Assembly (NCBI GenBank): GCA_000381605.1
Contig: KB906759.1
Span: 124,001 to 188,000, forward strand
Reading direction: 5' to 3'
Source: Acidobacteriaceae bacterium KBS 89
GTDB taxonomy: Bacteria; Acidobacteriota; Terriglobia; Terriglobales; Acidobacteriaceae
Length of the DNA: 64,000 nt
In this document: piece by piece, positions 44,113-54,021 of the stretch
Numbering within the stretch: position 1 is the first letter of the stretch
Layout of the letters: the number at the start of each line of letters is the position of its first letter
Translations under genes and position numbers: made by a program
Notes under the pieces: model-generated
The model's input: the letters and a program-made list of their open reading frames with translations, nothing else
Databases searched by the model: none
What the model was told of the DNA's origin: nothing

Positions 44113-47100
44113 TCAAAATCTGAACTTTGCCCACAGCAGCAGGTGGCGGAAGGTCGGTTCGACTGCATTCTGCTTGTTCAGGTAACTGGTTGTGCCGATG
44201 TGCAACAGGTTGATGTCGAGCGGAGCGATGTTGTTGTGATTGGTAAAGTTCTGTGCCTCCACGCGGAAGACGAACATGCCTCTCTCAAAGTGCAGCCACG
44301 TTGAAGGGACATCCTTCTCCACAGCAATGTTCCAGTACTGCGCGTCGGGATTTACAAAGCTGTTGCGGCCCACCTCCTGGGTTGTGAACTGGGGTCCGTT
44401 CGGTATGAGCCAATGGACGTTGTCCGTTGTAGTGGGGGCATTGGTTACGGCGTCGTAGTAAACACCGGGAACAAAGCCTGGGCCGCCGTAGGATCCATCA
44501 AAAGCGGCGGTGTCGATCGGTCTCCTTGGGTTGCCCACGAGAGGACGATCATTGGCATTGTTGCCATCGCCGTTTGTGTCCAGACCATTGATGTTAAAGG
44601 AACTGTGATAGCCAGACTGCAACTGCGTGGATCCGGAGATACTGATGTGCCGGGTAAAGGCGCTGTACATGAAATCCGCGACTGAGTTATTGGAACGGAA
44701 TCCCGCCGGCGCCCACACATAGCTGAACGAGAGGTAGTTCCGGTGATCCCAGACCGAGGGTCCCCAGTCCTGCCCCAGACCGTTGGGCGTGAGATTCGCC
44801 GAATAAGAGCTAGGCGAGGCAAACGTCGCAAATACGTCCGACGCGTCGTCCATGTCCTTTCCATAGGTGTAGGCCACGCGGAAGAACACGCCATGAGAAA
44901 ACTGACGGGAGACCTCTGTCTGCAGGCTGTTGTACTCCGCATCGGCACGATTGGCGCGAAGGTTGATGGCATTCCGCGTCGGGTTGAGACGAGCTCCGTT
45001 TACGAAGTAGTTGAACTGTTGATTCGCATACAACTTCTCGCCGTGATTGCCAACGTAGTTGATTGTCAGCTTGATCTGGGAAGGCAATTGGCGCTCGAGA
45101 CCGAAGTTCCACTGCCAGGTAAGAGGATTCACCAGGTTGCTTGCCACACTCTGCACAGAAGACATGGGACTGAGCGTTGGCGATATGGTGCCGAGCAGAG
45201 TGGTGGCACTGGCTAGGCCACGACCAGTAGTGGAAGTGAGCAGGCCCGTAGGAGCGTTCGGCGAAGACTGCGCGCCGTTCGTAGCGATATTGGTGAAGTC
45301 TGTGTCATAGAAGACACCGATTCCGCCGTGAAAGACCGTCTTACCGTCGCTGAAGATACTCATGTGCGGGTTCCACGCGAATCCGAAGCGCGGTGCGATG
45401 TTGTTTGTATCGTTCTTCACCCTGACGACCGTGTTGATCGGCGCGAATGGATTGTTCAGATCAATCGCGGGATACTGCAGCGAGTTTTCGGGTGCCGTCA
45501 AATAGTCGTACCGCATGCCGAGGTTGATGGTCAGGTCCGGTGTTAACTTGACATCGTCCTGAACAAAGAAAGCGCTCTTCCACATGTGAGGATCGATCCG
45601 CGTAGGGCCAAAGGTCTTGCCGGCGGAACCTGATGCGCCCAGGAAGTTGTCGAGAAAATTATCCAAGGGAGAGAGCGCACCCCCAATCGCGAAAGTAAGG
45701 CTGCCGAGAGCATTCTGTGCGACGACATCCGTTTCAATCTGACGACCTACATCCGCACCGAAACGAAGCGTGTGACGGCCGTGTGTCCAACTCACTGTGT
45801 CCTGAAATTGATAGAGCTCCTCGTTGTTTCCCTGCGGCATGTTCTGTGAGATACCAAGCGGATTCGTTCCACCGAAACCCTGTCCGCTGAACGTAATGTT
45901 GTAGTTCTTCGACAGCGGGTTGGCGAGCGTCTCAGGAGTCGGCTGGAAGAGGAAGTTTACGCGCGTCTCTGAGGCCCGAAACTCATTGAGCATATTTGCC
46001 GTGAAGATATGGGTCCATGTTCCCTGACCAACTTCGGCAGGTCCGCCCACCTCAGAATCGAATCCGGGCAGGCCTGATGTGTTCAGTGGCAAATACGGGT
46101 TGAAGTTGGAACGGTCATGCAGGTAGCGCAGGCTGAACGTGTCCTTCGCCGAAGGGATGAAATCGATGCGGTAGAGCCACTGAGTTTCGGGTTCTTGCTG
46201 CGCCACGGGAGGACGTTGAAATATTGCAGTGGTAATGGAACAACCCGCAGTACATCCACTGCGTGGGCTTATTTTGTAGGCATTGGCAATTTGACCAGGC
46301 TGACTTTGACTTAGATTGGTATAGGTGGTCAGATATTGCCCTCCTGAGAGATAGCTGTCCAGCAACATGACCTGCGGGCCTCCAATCGCCGTCAACTGCG
46401 CATACCCCGCTGCATCGGGGAGCTCAACGGAGCCGGGCTGAGTTTTGCCATAGAAGCGCGCAAACTGTGCCCCACCGAAGCCATAGAGTTTGTCCTTCCA
46501 GATTGGACCCCCGATAGTGAAACCGATCTGGTGCTGGTCGTAGCGCGCCTTGGGATTGGAGGCGTAAGGCTTCCCTTGGCGCGTAATGCCGTCCAGTGAG
46601 TCGAGGCCGGAGCCGGTATAGAGCTCCCAAACGTCTCCGTGAAACTGGTTTGTGCCGGCCTTGGTGATGAGATTAACCACAGCACCTCCCGAACGGCCAT
46701 ACTCTGCCGACGCCGAATTGGTCAGTGCGGTCACACTCTGATACGCATCGGGAATTTGAATGCTAAAAGCCTGGCCTCCAATGCCGACATCGTTGATGTC
46801 CTGGCCGTCCATCATGAAGTTATTGCTTCGTGGGCGGGCGCCATTCACCTCAATCTGCGCAAAATTACCTCCGACACCATTGATCCCAAGATTTTGATCC
46901 ACGATTTGAACGCCCGGCATGGTCTGTAACAACTCAATGGGATTCAACGTGAAGATTGGTAGCTTGGCGAGCTCCGCGGTGCTGACAGTGCTCGATAGCT
47001 GGCCGTTTTCCGTGTTGATATTGTTTGAATTTGCTTCTACGCTAACCGCCTGCGATACCTCACCAACCGTAAGCACCGGATCAAACGTGGTCACGATGGA

Positions 47101-47403
47101 GGAGGTCACATTGAGGCCGCGCGTGGTTGCTGTCTCGAATCCACCTGCAGTTACGCTTACCGTGTAGTGGCCCGAGTTGATGGCATCAATGCGGAGGGCT
47201 CCTCGCTCGTCGGCCACAGCACTACGCGTCTCGCTTGTCTCCTGCGAAGTCACCGTCACTTTGGCGCCCGGAATGACAGCACCGGTCTTATCGCGGACAA
47301 TGCCGGCAATGATTCCTTTGCTGGTCTGCGCGACAGCGGGACGGACGGTCGCAATGACCACAAACAAGGCGACGGCTATCGCGAGGATGCGCTTGAAACT
47401 CAT
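44113..47403 (-). CDS. Oar-like TonB-dependent outer-membrane receptor
   Basis: 1096 residues, start ATG behind AAGGAG. Signal peptide (ILAIAVALFVVIATVRPAVA), CarboxypepD_reg-like domain (IIAGIVRDKTGAVIPGAKV, residues 29-110), plug with LPIFTLNPIELLQTMPGV, MDGQDINDVGIGG and NLITKAGTNQFHGDVW, and a beta-barrel ending with LLLWAKFRF, an aromatic C-terminus as required for outer-membrane insertion. Ligand unknown. It is one of four such receptors in the window and lies upstream of its own terminator. No SusD-like partner is present. Confidence 0.9.
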   Translation of the reverse strand: MSFKRILAIAVALFVVIATVRPAVAQTSKGIIAGIVRDKTGAVIPGAKVTVTSQETSETRSAVADERGALRIDAINSGHYTVSVTAGGFETATTRGLNVTSSIVTTFDPVLTVGEVSQAVSVEANSNNINTENGQLSSTVSTAELAKLPIFTLNPIELLQTMPGVQIVDQNLGINGVGGNFAQIEVNGARPRSNNFMMDGQDINDVGIGGQAFSIQIPDAYQSVTALTNSASAEYGRSGGAVVNLITKAGTNQFHGDVWELYTGSGLDSLDGITRQGKPYASNPKARYDQHQIGFTIGGPIWKDKLYGFGGAQFARFYGKTQPGSVELPDAAGYAQLTAIGGPQVMLLDSYLSGGQYLTTYTNLSQSQPGQIANAYKISPRSGCTAGCSITTAIFQRPPVAQQEPETQWLYRIDFIPSAKDTFSLRYLHDRSNFNPYLPLNTSGLPGFDSEVGGPAEVGQGTWTHIFTANMLNEFRASETRVNFLFQPTPETLANPLSKNYNITFSGQGFGGTNPLGISQNMPQGNNEELYQFQDTVSWTHGRHTLRFGADVGRQIETDVVAQNALGSLTFAIGGALSPLDNFLDNFLGASGSAGKTFGPTRIDPHMWKSAFFVQDDVKLTPDLTINLGMRYDYLTAPENSLQYPAIDLNNPFAPINTVVRVKNDTNNIAPRFGFAWNPHMSIFSDGKTVFHGGIGVFYDTDFTNIATNGAQSSPNAPTGLLTSTTGRGLASATTLLGTISPTLSPMSSVQSVASNLVNPLTWQWNFGLERQLPSQIKLTINYVGNHGEKLYANQQFNYFVNGARLNPTRNAINLRANRADAEYNSLQTEVSRQFSHGVFFRVAYTYGKDMDDASDVFATFASPSSYSANLTPNGLGQDWGPSVWDHRNYLSFSYVWAPAGFRSNNSVADFMYSAFTRHISISGSTQLQSGYHSSFNINGLDTNGDGNNANDRPLVGNPRRPIDTAAFDGSYGGPGFVPGVYYDAVTNAPTTTDNVHWLIPNGPQFTTQEVGRNSFVNPDAQYWNIAVEKDVPSTWLHFERGMFVFRVEAQNFTNHNNIAPLDINLLHIGTTSYLNKQNAVEPTFRHLLLWAKFRF

Positions 47404-48011
47404 TTCATTCTCCTTGGATTTCGGTTACGGAAGGTTTGCGCTCATTGCGTGCATGACGGATCCGGCAGCGAGGCTGCATCGCTGCAGCCCCACTACCACT
47501 CTCGTTTCTCTCCACCGGGGAAACGGAGTTGTATGTACCGGCTTCCTTGCATGCATTGCCGCATTCGTGTCACTGGCCTCAATGCAAGCGCATTGAGGCA
47601 ACTCGACGCCCAAAATGCAAGCGCTGACGCCTGGATGTGACGAGAAGCGTTTTCAATGTGACGGAATGCGGTCCATCGGGAGGGAGCGGTGGGCGAGTGT
47701 GATATCGCGTTGCAGCGGCGGATAAGGGAGCGCTGGTAATCTCCGTTAATTCAAACAACTCGGCCTGTCCTTCTTCGGTTATCTATATTGGGTGACAAAC
47801 ATTCCCTTTGCAGGGATGAATTGCAAATAAGAGTGACCAATGGAAGATAGAACACGAACATTAATGTTTGATTAACACACAAGCCTATTGAAAATAGAAT
47901 TCGTCCGTTCGACTTATCGGAACCTTTCTATGTTGAGATGAGTGCCGCGGTACGAGGCGGGTATGCTTAACTCTTCCACGCGCGTCTCATTCGATGTCCG
48001 AGGAGAGATCG
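47404..48011. other. long divergent intergenic region
   Basis: It separates the receptor (minus) and the MBL enzyme (plus). It holds the 24-bp palindrome at 47576-47599; near 47440-47640 several related ATGCAAGCG/GCATTG-type words occur. The remainder is AT-rich (47760-47940) with no gene I can support. Confidence 0.5.
47576..47599. promoter_or_regulatory. perfect palindrome upstream of the second Oar-like receptor
   Basis: GCCTCAATGC (47576-47585) and GCATTGAGGC (47590-47599) are perfect inverted arms around AAGC. CAATGCAAGCG-like words are repeated just downstream (47613-47623). It could be a repressor operator (LacI-like spacing is tighter) or a hairpin in the receptor leader. Confidence 0.45.
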
Positions 48012-49016
48012 ATGTTCGTGAAAGCCCAAATATCAACTGGGGTGTTCCTTAGCTTCCTGTTGACCTCTACGCATCGACCCGCCGCGTCTGCAGTTCCCCC
48101 CATCGCGCCTCACACTTACGAAATCGCCGGTGGCATCGCGCCCGGGCGTCAACCCGATGGCAACACCTACATTCTTGAGAATGGGAATAGGTTGACAGTC
48201 ATCGATACTGGTCGGCACGCAAGCCACCTCAACAAAATCGAGGCGTTTGCGGAAGAAAAACATGCTTCTGTTGTCGCGGTGATCAACTCGCATTGGCACC
48301 TCGATCATGTCAGCGGCAACATTGGCTTGCGGAAGACGTATCCCGCCATGAAAGTGTATGGATCGGGGGCAATCAATGAGGCGCTCACCGGGTTTCTCGC
48401 GAAGGGAGCAGAGTCGTCGCGAAAGATGCTCGCGACGGAGAAGCTCGATCCTGTGACCCGCGAAGAAATTTCAACAGACCTGGCCACCATTGATGCCGGA
48501 GATGCACTCAAGCCGGACGTGGTCTTGAGCCATGATGAGACACTCGCGATTGGAGGCCGCAAACTTCAAATCTATGTCGCCAAAGACGCCGCGACGGCCG
48601 CAGATGTGTGGGTGTTCGATCCGAGTTCGGGAGTGGTATTTGTTGGAGATCTGGTAACGTTTCCGTCACCATTTCTCGACACCGCCTGCGGTGATGGCTG
48701 GAAGAGCGCATTGACGAAGATCGAAGGTCTGCCGTTCCGCACGGTTGCTCCAGGTCACGGGCCGCTGCTCTCTCGCGAGCAATTTCACACCTACTCGCAA
48801 GCTTTCAATGAACTTCTTTCCTGTTCGGCATCCTCTCAAACTGCGGCAGCATGCGCCAAAACCTGGGTCGATCAGGTCGCGGACATCGGCGGAATGACCG
48901 AACAGGAAAAGAAGCTAGGCCAAGGAATGACTGGCTACTACGTGAAAGACGTGCTTCGTGCACACGGCGGCAACAGTGAATATTGTGCTGTGAAGACCCC
49001 ACCCTCACGCAGCTAA
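48012..49016 (+). CDS. exported metallo-beta-lactamase-fold hydrolase
   Basis: 334 residues from ATG 48012 (SD GGAGAG). A Sec signal (ISTGVFLSFLLTSTHRPAASA) is followed by an MBL domain: VIDTGRH, the metal motif HWHLDH near residue 94 and VFVGDLVTFP, APGHGPLL. The C-terminal 60 residues (LLSCSASSQTAAACAKTW) carry paired cysteines. It is closer to the hydroxyacylglutathione-hydrolase or quinoprotein-relay type than to true beta-lactamases; activity on beta-lactams cannot be claimed. No operon partner. Confidence 0.8.
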   Translation: MFVKAQISTGVFLSFLLTSTHRPAASAVPPIAPHTYEIAGGIAPGRQPDGNTYILENGNRLTVIDTGRHASHLNKIEAFAEEKHASVVAVINSHWHLDHVSGNIGLRKTYPAMKVYGSGAINEALTGFLAKGAESSRKMLATEKLDPVTREEISTDLATIDAGDALKPDVVLSHDETLAIGGRKLQIYVAKDAATAADVWVFDPSSGVVFVGDLVTFPSPFLDTACGDGWKSALTKIEGLPFRTVAPGHGPLLSREQFHTYSQAFNELLSCSASSQTAAACAKTWVDQVADIGGMTEQEKKLGQGMTGYYVKDVLRAHGGNSEYCAVKTPPSRS

Positions 49017-49055
49017 TAGGTCCTTGGGAACCGTATTCATGGAACAATACAATCT

Positions 49056-49730
49056 ATGTGCGGACGCTATGAAACTCCCGAGGACAAACGGATACTCGCT
49101 GAGCGCTTCAGCACGCGCGCGACTCTGCAAGACTTCCAGCTCGGAAGAATCAACGAGTGTTCACCTGGCTCCGTGCAGCCGGTCGTCCTGCTGAACGATG
49201 AAGGGGAACGAGAAATCGTTGCGATGCGATGGGGATTCACATTGCCAGACCGCTCTTTGTTTCTTGCGCGGTCTGAGGGGGCAGCGACATCGCCATTTTG
49301 GAAGGAGATGATCATTGAACGGCGTTGTATCGTACCCGCTACAGCGTTCTTTGAATGGCAAAACACAAAGAGCGGACCCAAACCCAAATACAAACTTGGA
49401 CTTTCAGGTCGCGATCTCTTCGGAATGGCGGGGATATGGGCAAGCTGGAAGAATCCGAAGACGCTTGAACTCGAACCTACCTTTGCGATTCTGACCGGCG
49501 AGGCCAATGGCGCTATGCGGCAGATCCATGACCGCCAACCAGCGGTACTTGATCCAGGGGACTATGAAGAGTGGCTAGCTCAGGATGACAGGCCGCCCTT
49601 ACATCTGTTGCGAATCTTGCCCGATGAACATTTAACCATCACTCGATTGGATCCGGTAGAAGCGATAAGAGCGGAACCACTGAAACAGGACGAGCCACCT
49701 CCAGCGCAAAGAGGTTTTTTGTTCGGGTGA
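49056..49730 (+). CDS. yedK: SOS response-associated protein, SRAP/HMCES family
   Basis: 224 residues. SRAP proteins shield abasic sites in single-stranded DNA by a covalent link from the Cys at position 2. The start must be the ATG at 49056 because it supplies MCGRYE with the catalytic Cys2. Other family landmarks: MRWGFTLP, LARSEG, RRCIVPATAFFEW with the Glu, FAILTGEAN, and IHDRQPAVLD in the His/Arg site. Length is standard. It lies alone between the MBL gene (39 bp upstream) and a convergent receptor. Confidence 0.92.
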   Translation: MCGRYETPEDKRILAERFSTRATLQDFQLGRINECSPGSVQPVVLLNDEGEREIVAMRWGFTLPDRSLFLARSEGAATSPFWKEMIIERRCIVPATAFFEWQNTKSGPKPKYKLGLSGRDLFGMAGIWASWKNPKTLELEPTFAILTGEANGAMRQIHDRQPAVLDPGDYEEWLAQDDRPPLHLLRILPDEHLTITRLDPVEAIRAEPLKQDEPPPAQRGFLFG

Positions 49731-49780
49731 GGATGTTCGAGACCAAGAACTCCCGATTAAAGTTCAACCGAGAAAAAGAA

Positions 49781-49809
49781 TAGGCCGAGAACATTTCGTT
49801 CCCGGCCTA
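49781..49809 (-). terminator. terminator after the third Oar-like receptor
   Basis: A 12-bp stem with one mismatch (49781-49792 and 49798-49809) and 5-nt loop, followed on the minus strand by TTCTTTTTCT. It starts 26 bp after the receptor stop and could serve the convergent SRAP gene too. Confidence 0.75.
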
Positions 49810-49835
49810 CGTGGATCGACAAAACAAGCAGGCGA

Positions 49836-52800
49836 TTAGAAAATGATTTTGCCTGCCAGCTGCACGTTGAACGGTTCGCCCGGCCCGATGCCAGGTGCAC
49901 CGCCGTTGTTGCGGGTTGTTGTGCTTCGTCCAAACGTCGACGAAGACAGCGTTCCACTCGGATTGGCGAGGTTGGTGCGGTTGAACACGTTGAACATCTC
50001 TGCTCTTAGCTGCAGATTGATGCCTTCGTGAATGTATGTATTCTTCACCACGGCCACGTCCGCTGTTGCGAAGGCCGGCCCGGTGACCGAGTTCCGCTGC
50101 ATCGTTCCAAAGGTTCCCAACGGAGATGCCGCGAAAGCAGTACCGGTGAACCACTGAACATAGGGTGAAGCGCCCGCCGTGGCCGGCGTGAACAGTTGCC
50201 GCGTCAAACCGTTCGCAGGGTTGCCGATGCGGTTTGGGCGGTCCTGAAACTCACCTGTCTGGCTGTTGTCAGGTGAGCCCAGCTTCACTGCTACCGGAGT
50301 TCCAGTGAAGGCAGTGATAAACGCGTTCCCCTGCCATCCGCCGGTCAGCAATTTCATGCGATCGGTGAACTTGGGCACCTCGTACACGATGTAGCCATTG
50401 AAGGTGTGGCGTACATCGAAGTCCGAGTTGCCGTAGTCGCCGCCCAGATAGCTGGAGTTCTGCGGAGCCAACCCACGTGTGCTCGAGATGACATCCAGCG
50501 CATGGCCATACGTGTAAGAAGCCTGCGCGGTCAGTCCATGAAAGTTGCTCGTGCGCAGCATGACCTGGGCCGAGTTGTAGTTGGAACTACCTTCACTCTC
50601 GATTTGGTTAATGGCGCTGACGATCTTGGCGTTAGCAAAGGTCGTGTTGCTGAAATACGGCCGCCCTGCCTGGATCGTCGCGGTCGTTGTCGTCCCATTC
50701 GGCAAGCCGCTTCCAAGCTTGGCCTGGTTGATATCGATGAGGTCGAACAACCTGCGCCCCAGCGATCCGACATAGCTTAGCTGGAGGATCGTATTCCGAC
50801 CGACCTGGTACTCGGTGTTGATATTGAAGTTTTGAACGTATGCGGTCCTGAAGTTGGGACTGATCGTAGCTAGCCCTAAAGTGGCCGGGCCACCCTGTCC
50901 CGTTGTGAACGGATCGACACCTGTCTTCCACTGGTAGAACGAGGGGCTGACATTCAACACCGGCGTCGGTCCAGTCGGATTCGCCTGCGTTCCCACGGCG
51001 CCTCCGTTGCCTGGACGATTGTCGAAGAATCCGTTGAAGTTAATTGCGTCGAAATAGATTCCATAGGTTCCCCTAACAACCCATTTCTGAGCCGGCTGGT
51101 AGGAGAAGCCAAATCGCGGCGCAACATTGGACTTGTTCCCCGGATAGATCGACCCGATCTGGTTGCCGGCGATCACAAGACCGAACGCGTCTGCACCCAC
51201 TGCCCCCGGACGGAAGTCGGACAGGACACCTGGTGAGTTGAACGGCGCATTGTAGTCATATCGCAACCCATAATTGACGCTCAAATTCGACAACAGCTGA
51301 AATTGATCCTGCGCGTACAAGGCAAACGTGTTCTGGTAGATGCTGCGCCGAAGCACACCTTGAGTGAAGCTCGAAGTGGCAACGTATCCTGCCAGATAGT
51401 CGGCCATCGCTTTGATGTCCGATGTGACGGTGGTGTCGGCCGAATATGGAGTCGCTCCTGCCGGAAGAACTGCGACGATCGCGGAGTTCGCCGTAGCGCT
51501 ACCCGTGAAGTTGAAGGTTCCGCGGACGTTGCGCTGGTACTGCAGGTCCATGTAGTTGCGCCGGTATTCACCACCAAAACGGAATTGGTGTTTTCCAACG
51601 ACATATGTTGCGGTATCGGTCAGGTGGCCCGTGTAGTCCTTGCGGCCAAGCGGCTGAGTTATTCCAGTCGAGTCTAGACCGGAGATATTGATTGATGGAG
51701 CACCGAACAACGAAGGTGAGGTCACACCCGTATTCAAACCAAGCGCCGGCATATTGAAGCTGTGGTTCTGATCGTTGAAGGTCTGGTTGAAGACACCGAC
51801 CGCTGCCAGCAGCTGGTTCGAAGCATGGCTCGAAATCGCAATGTTGTGTACTGCCGTGAAGTTTTGCGTGATGTCCGGAGCTACCTGGTAATAATCAAAG
51901 ACGTTGGTACCGACAGCGGCGAACTGACGACCCGTTCCGATGAAGGCACGCGCCGACAGGGTCTGCCTTGGCGTAATCGTCCAGTCGATCTTGCCGATCG
52001 TGTTATAGCTATATCCGCTTTGCGGTTGTCCATCGAGATAGTTACCCGCGCTCGCGGGCCCTACAGGCTTGTTCCCTTCCGGCCAGATCGACAATACATT
52101 CAGCGACAAGGGGTTCACTGGAATCCCGTGCTTTGCCAGCAGCGCTGTACCTTGTTGGACATAGGCCGTAGTTGGCTCTGTCGCCGAAGCGCTGTTTTGG
52201 ATCAGGTACTTCTGCTCCTCATAATTCACAAAGTAAAACAGTTTGTCCCGCAGAATCGGACCGCCTACAGATCCGCCGAACTGCTGGTTGCGCAGCTCCG
52301 GCTTCCGCTGCGTCGACAACAGGAATGGGCTCTTGGCCGCAAAGAACTCATTGCGGTTGAAGTAATACGCCGAGCCGTGAATGTGGTTCGTACCGGATTT
52401 GATCGCCAACGAGATCAGACCACCGCCATTGCGCCCAACCTCGGCATTGCCTTGTGTCTGCACGGAGAACTGGTCGATCGCATCGATGGGAATCGTCACA
52501 CCTGCGATCGATCCGACGCCACCCTGGTTGGCGGCTGCAGCGTTCTGCCAGATGTCGTTGTTGTCCGCACCATCGATCTGCCAGTTGTTCTGGTTGGTAC
52601 GCGTTCCGTTCAATGACCCCGCACCGTTGTAACCCGGGACGACCTTCACTAGCTGTGTAAAGTCGCGGCCATTCAGTGGAATGTTCTCGACAGCCTTCTC
52701 GTTCACGACGGCGTTGTTCGTCGACGACTCTGTGTCCAGAGAAACCGCGGCTGCACTGACCTCAATGTGCTCTGCCGACGAAGCTACCGAAAGCTTGATC

Positions 52801-53123
52801 TCTAGCGAATAGATTTGCCCTGGCCGTACCGCAACCTTGTCAATCTTTGTTTGCGAAAATCCAGCAGCCTCCACTACGACGTTGTAATCACCTAGTGGTA
52901 GGTCTTGAAAGCTGTAATCGCCCGAACTCGTGGAAAGTGTCTCGTGCTTGGATCCGGTCTCAACGCCGATCAGCGAGATCTTAGCGTTTGCCACTACTGC
53001 TCCGGTGCTGTCCTGTACTGTCCCTGCAATGCCGCCTCGAAACGTCTGAGCCAGCAACGACTGAGTCAACGCTAACGTGAGCATCAACAGATAGAGATAG
53101 CGATATCTAGGCGTTAGTTTCAT
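49836..53123 (-). CDS. Oar-like TonB-dependent outer-membrane receptor
   Basis: 1095 residues from ATG 53123 (SD AGGAGA). The frame runs on upstream to 53315, but without a comparable SD. Signal peptide (LYLLMLTLALTQSLLAQ), CarboxypepD_reg-like domain (GIAGTVQDSTGAVVANAKI), plug with IPLNGRDFTQLVKVVPGYNG, WQIDGADNNDIWQ and LAIKSGTNHIHGSAYYF, then barrel to the C-terminal LAGKIIF. Closely related in layout to the receptors at 8582 and 44113, but not a recent duplicate. The 290-bp region upstream contains no gene; no clear operator is seen there. Confidence 0.9.
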   Translation of the reverse strand: MKLTPRYRYLYLLMLTLALTQSLLAQTFRGGIAGTVQDSTGAVVANAKISLIGVETGSKHETLSTSSGDYSFQDLPLGDYNVVVEAAGFSQTKIDKVAVRPGQIYSLEIKLSVASSAEHIEVSAAAVSLDTESSTNNAVVNEKAVENIPLNGRDFTQLVKVVPGYNGAGSLNGTRTNQNNWQIDGADNNDIWQNAAAANQGGVGSIAGVTIPIDAIDQFSVQTQGNAEVGRNGGGLISLAIKSGTNHIHGSAYYFNRNEFFAAKSPFLLSTQRKPELRNQQFGGSVGGPILRDKLFYFVNYEEQKYLIQNSASATEPTTAYVQQGTALLAKHGIPVNPLSLNVLSIWPEGNKPVGPASAGNYLDGQPQSGYSYNTIGKIDWTITPRQTLSARAFIGTGRQFAAVGTNVFDYYQVAPDITQNFTAVHNIAISSHASNQLLAAVGVFNQTFNDQNHSFNMPALGLNTGVTSPSLFGAPSINISGLDSTGITQPLGRKDYTGHLTDTATYVVGKHQFRFGGEYRRNYMDLQYQRNVRGTFNFTGSATANSAIVAVLPAGATPYSADTTVTSDIKAMADYLAGYVATSSFTQGVLRRSIYQNTFALYAQDQFQLLSNLSVNYGLRYDYNAPFNSPGVLSDFRPGAVGADAFGLVIAGNQIGSIYPGNKSNVAPRFGFSYQPAQKWVVRGTYGIYFDAINFNGFFDNRPGNGGAVGTQANPTGPTPVLNVSPSFYQWKTGVDPFTTGQGGPATLGLATISPNFRTAYVQNFNINTEYQVGRNTILQLSYVGSLGRRLFDLIDINQAKLGSGLPNGTTTTATIQAGRPYFSNTTFANAKIVSAINQIESEGSSNYNSAQVMLRTSNFHGLTAQASYTYGHALDVISSTRGLAPQNSSYLGGDYGNSDFDVRHTFNGYIVYEVPKFTDRMKLLTGGWQGNAFITAFTGTPVAVKLGSPDNSQTGEFQDRPNRIGNPANGLTRQLFTPATAGASPYVQWFTGTAFAASPLGTFGTMQRNSVTGPAFATADVAVVKNTYIHEGINLQLRAEMFNVFNRTNLANPSGTLSSSTFGRSTTTRNNGGAPGIGPGEPFNVQLAGKIIF

Positions 53124-53413
53124 GGGTAGAGATCTCCTGCGTCGTTTCTGTGTTGAACAAAAAAGAGGTTTAGTTGCTCTGAATTGGAAACGAATACACT
53201 GCGACCAGAGAGTGGCCGCACGGCTCTCTGCGTGGAATAGAGCTAGGCTCAAAACCACGTAAAGTGAAAATGGAGTATTTGGTCTAACGATAGAACCTGG
53301 CGATGATGAACGCAAGGTTAAAGTGCCGAGGTTCGCCCTTTTTAAGCGCAGCTATGAATAGACGTTCAGCAGGAACCTCCCAGAGGCGTCCCTTCGATCT
53401 TCGCGGTCGTTGA

Positions 53414-53899
53414 TTACGAATCCTGCGGTTCGGGTTGGTACGGACCGCCCGGGACACCCCAACTCCAGGCAGGCATTGGGGATTCAGCTACCGGGGCGTC
53501 GGCGGGCAATGCAGAATTAATGACGGCGAGGCGTGAGCCCCACTCGAGATACGCGACAAGGGCTGACCGGAACTCAGGGTCCGAGGGGAGCTGGAGTTCG
53601 TCAGCAGTTTCGAGGAGGAGGAACATCCAACGCTGCCGTTGCTGGTCGGTGATGTGACGGTTAAGGTGATGGCGAATCATTTCGGCGTGTCCGCCATGGA
53701 GAGTTGAGTAGTCTGCCGGGCCGCCGAGTACCTCGGCGATGAACTGAGCGACATGCTGGAAGTGCTCCGGCGACATGTGGGCGAAGACCGGCGCAAGGAT
53801 GGGGTCGGCGGGGACCTTCTGGTAGAAGCGGTCAATGAGGCGGTTGAGAGGTTCTGCGCCGCCTAGCCATTGGTAAAGGGTGGGGACTTTGGACGCCAT
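53414..53899 (-). CDS. group II truncated haemoglobin
   Basis: 161 residues; a small globin for O2/NO chemistry in the cytoplasm. Family landmarks are TLYQWLGGAEPLNRLIDRFY, DPILAPVF, EHFQHVAQFIAEVLGGP, the proximal-His segment GGHAEMIRHHLNRHI and QRQRWMFLLLETADEL. The C-terminal tail (about residues 130-161) is Pro-rich and extra. The ATG has a weak SD; it is divergent from the BlaI gene with 122 bp between, so the BlaI operator there could influence it as well. Confidence 0.85.
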   Translation of the reverse strand: MASKVPTLYQWLGGAEPLNRLIDRFYQKVPADPILAPVFAHMSPEHFQHVAQFIAEVLGGPADYSTLHGGHAEMIRHHLNRHITDQQRQRWMFLLLETADELQLPSDPEFRSALVAYLEWGSRLAVINSALPADAPVAESPMPAWSWGVPGGPYQPEPQDS

Positions 53900-53971
53900 G
53901 GATAAGATCTTAGCGGTTTAGAGGGCCGGACGCTCAGCGTAAACGCCCGGCGGCGGTAGCTTCTAGAATGT

Positions 53972-54012
53972 ACGAAGTATTTCGTTGACAAATACGAAGA
54001 ACATCGTATATT
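53972..54012 (+). promoter_or_regulatory. BlaI-type operator and promoter
   Basis: Two inverted repeats: ACGAA-GTAT-TTCGT (53972-53985) and ATACGA-AGAACA-TCGTAT (53992-54009). They flank and overlap the promoter TTGACA (53985-53990), 16-bp spacer, TATATT (54007-54012). With a start near 54019 the blaI message would be almost leaderless (ATG 54022). Confidence 0.65.
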
Positions 54013-54021
54013 GTTTGGCGC

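Noticed and set aside
48012..49016. Reading the MBL enzyme as a true subclass B3 beta-lactamase
   Set aside because: The metal motif is common to the whole fold; the rest of the sequence lacks features I would need for a beta-lactamase call.
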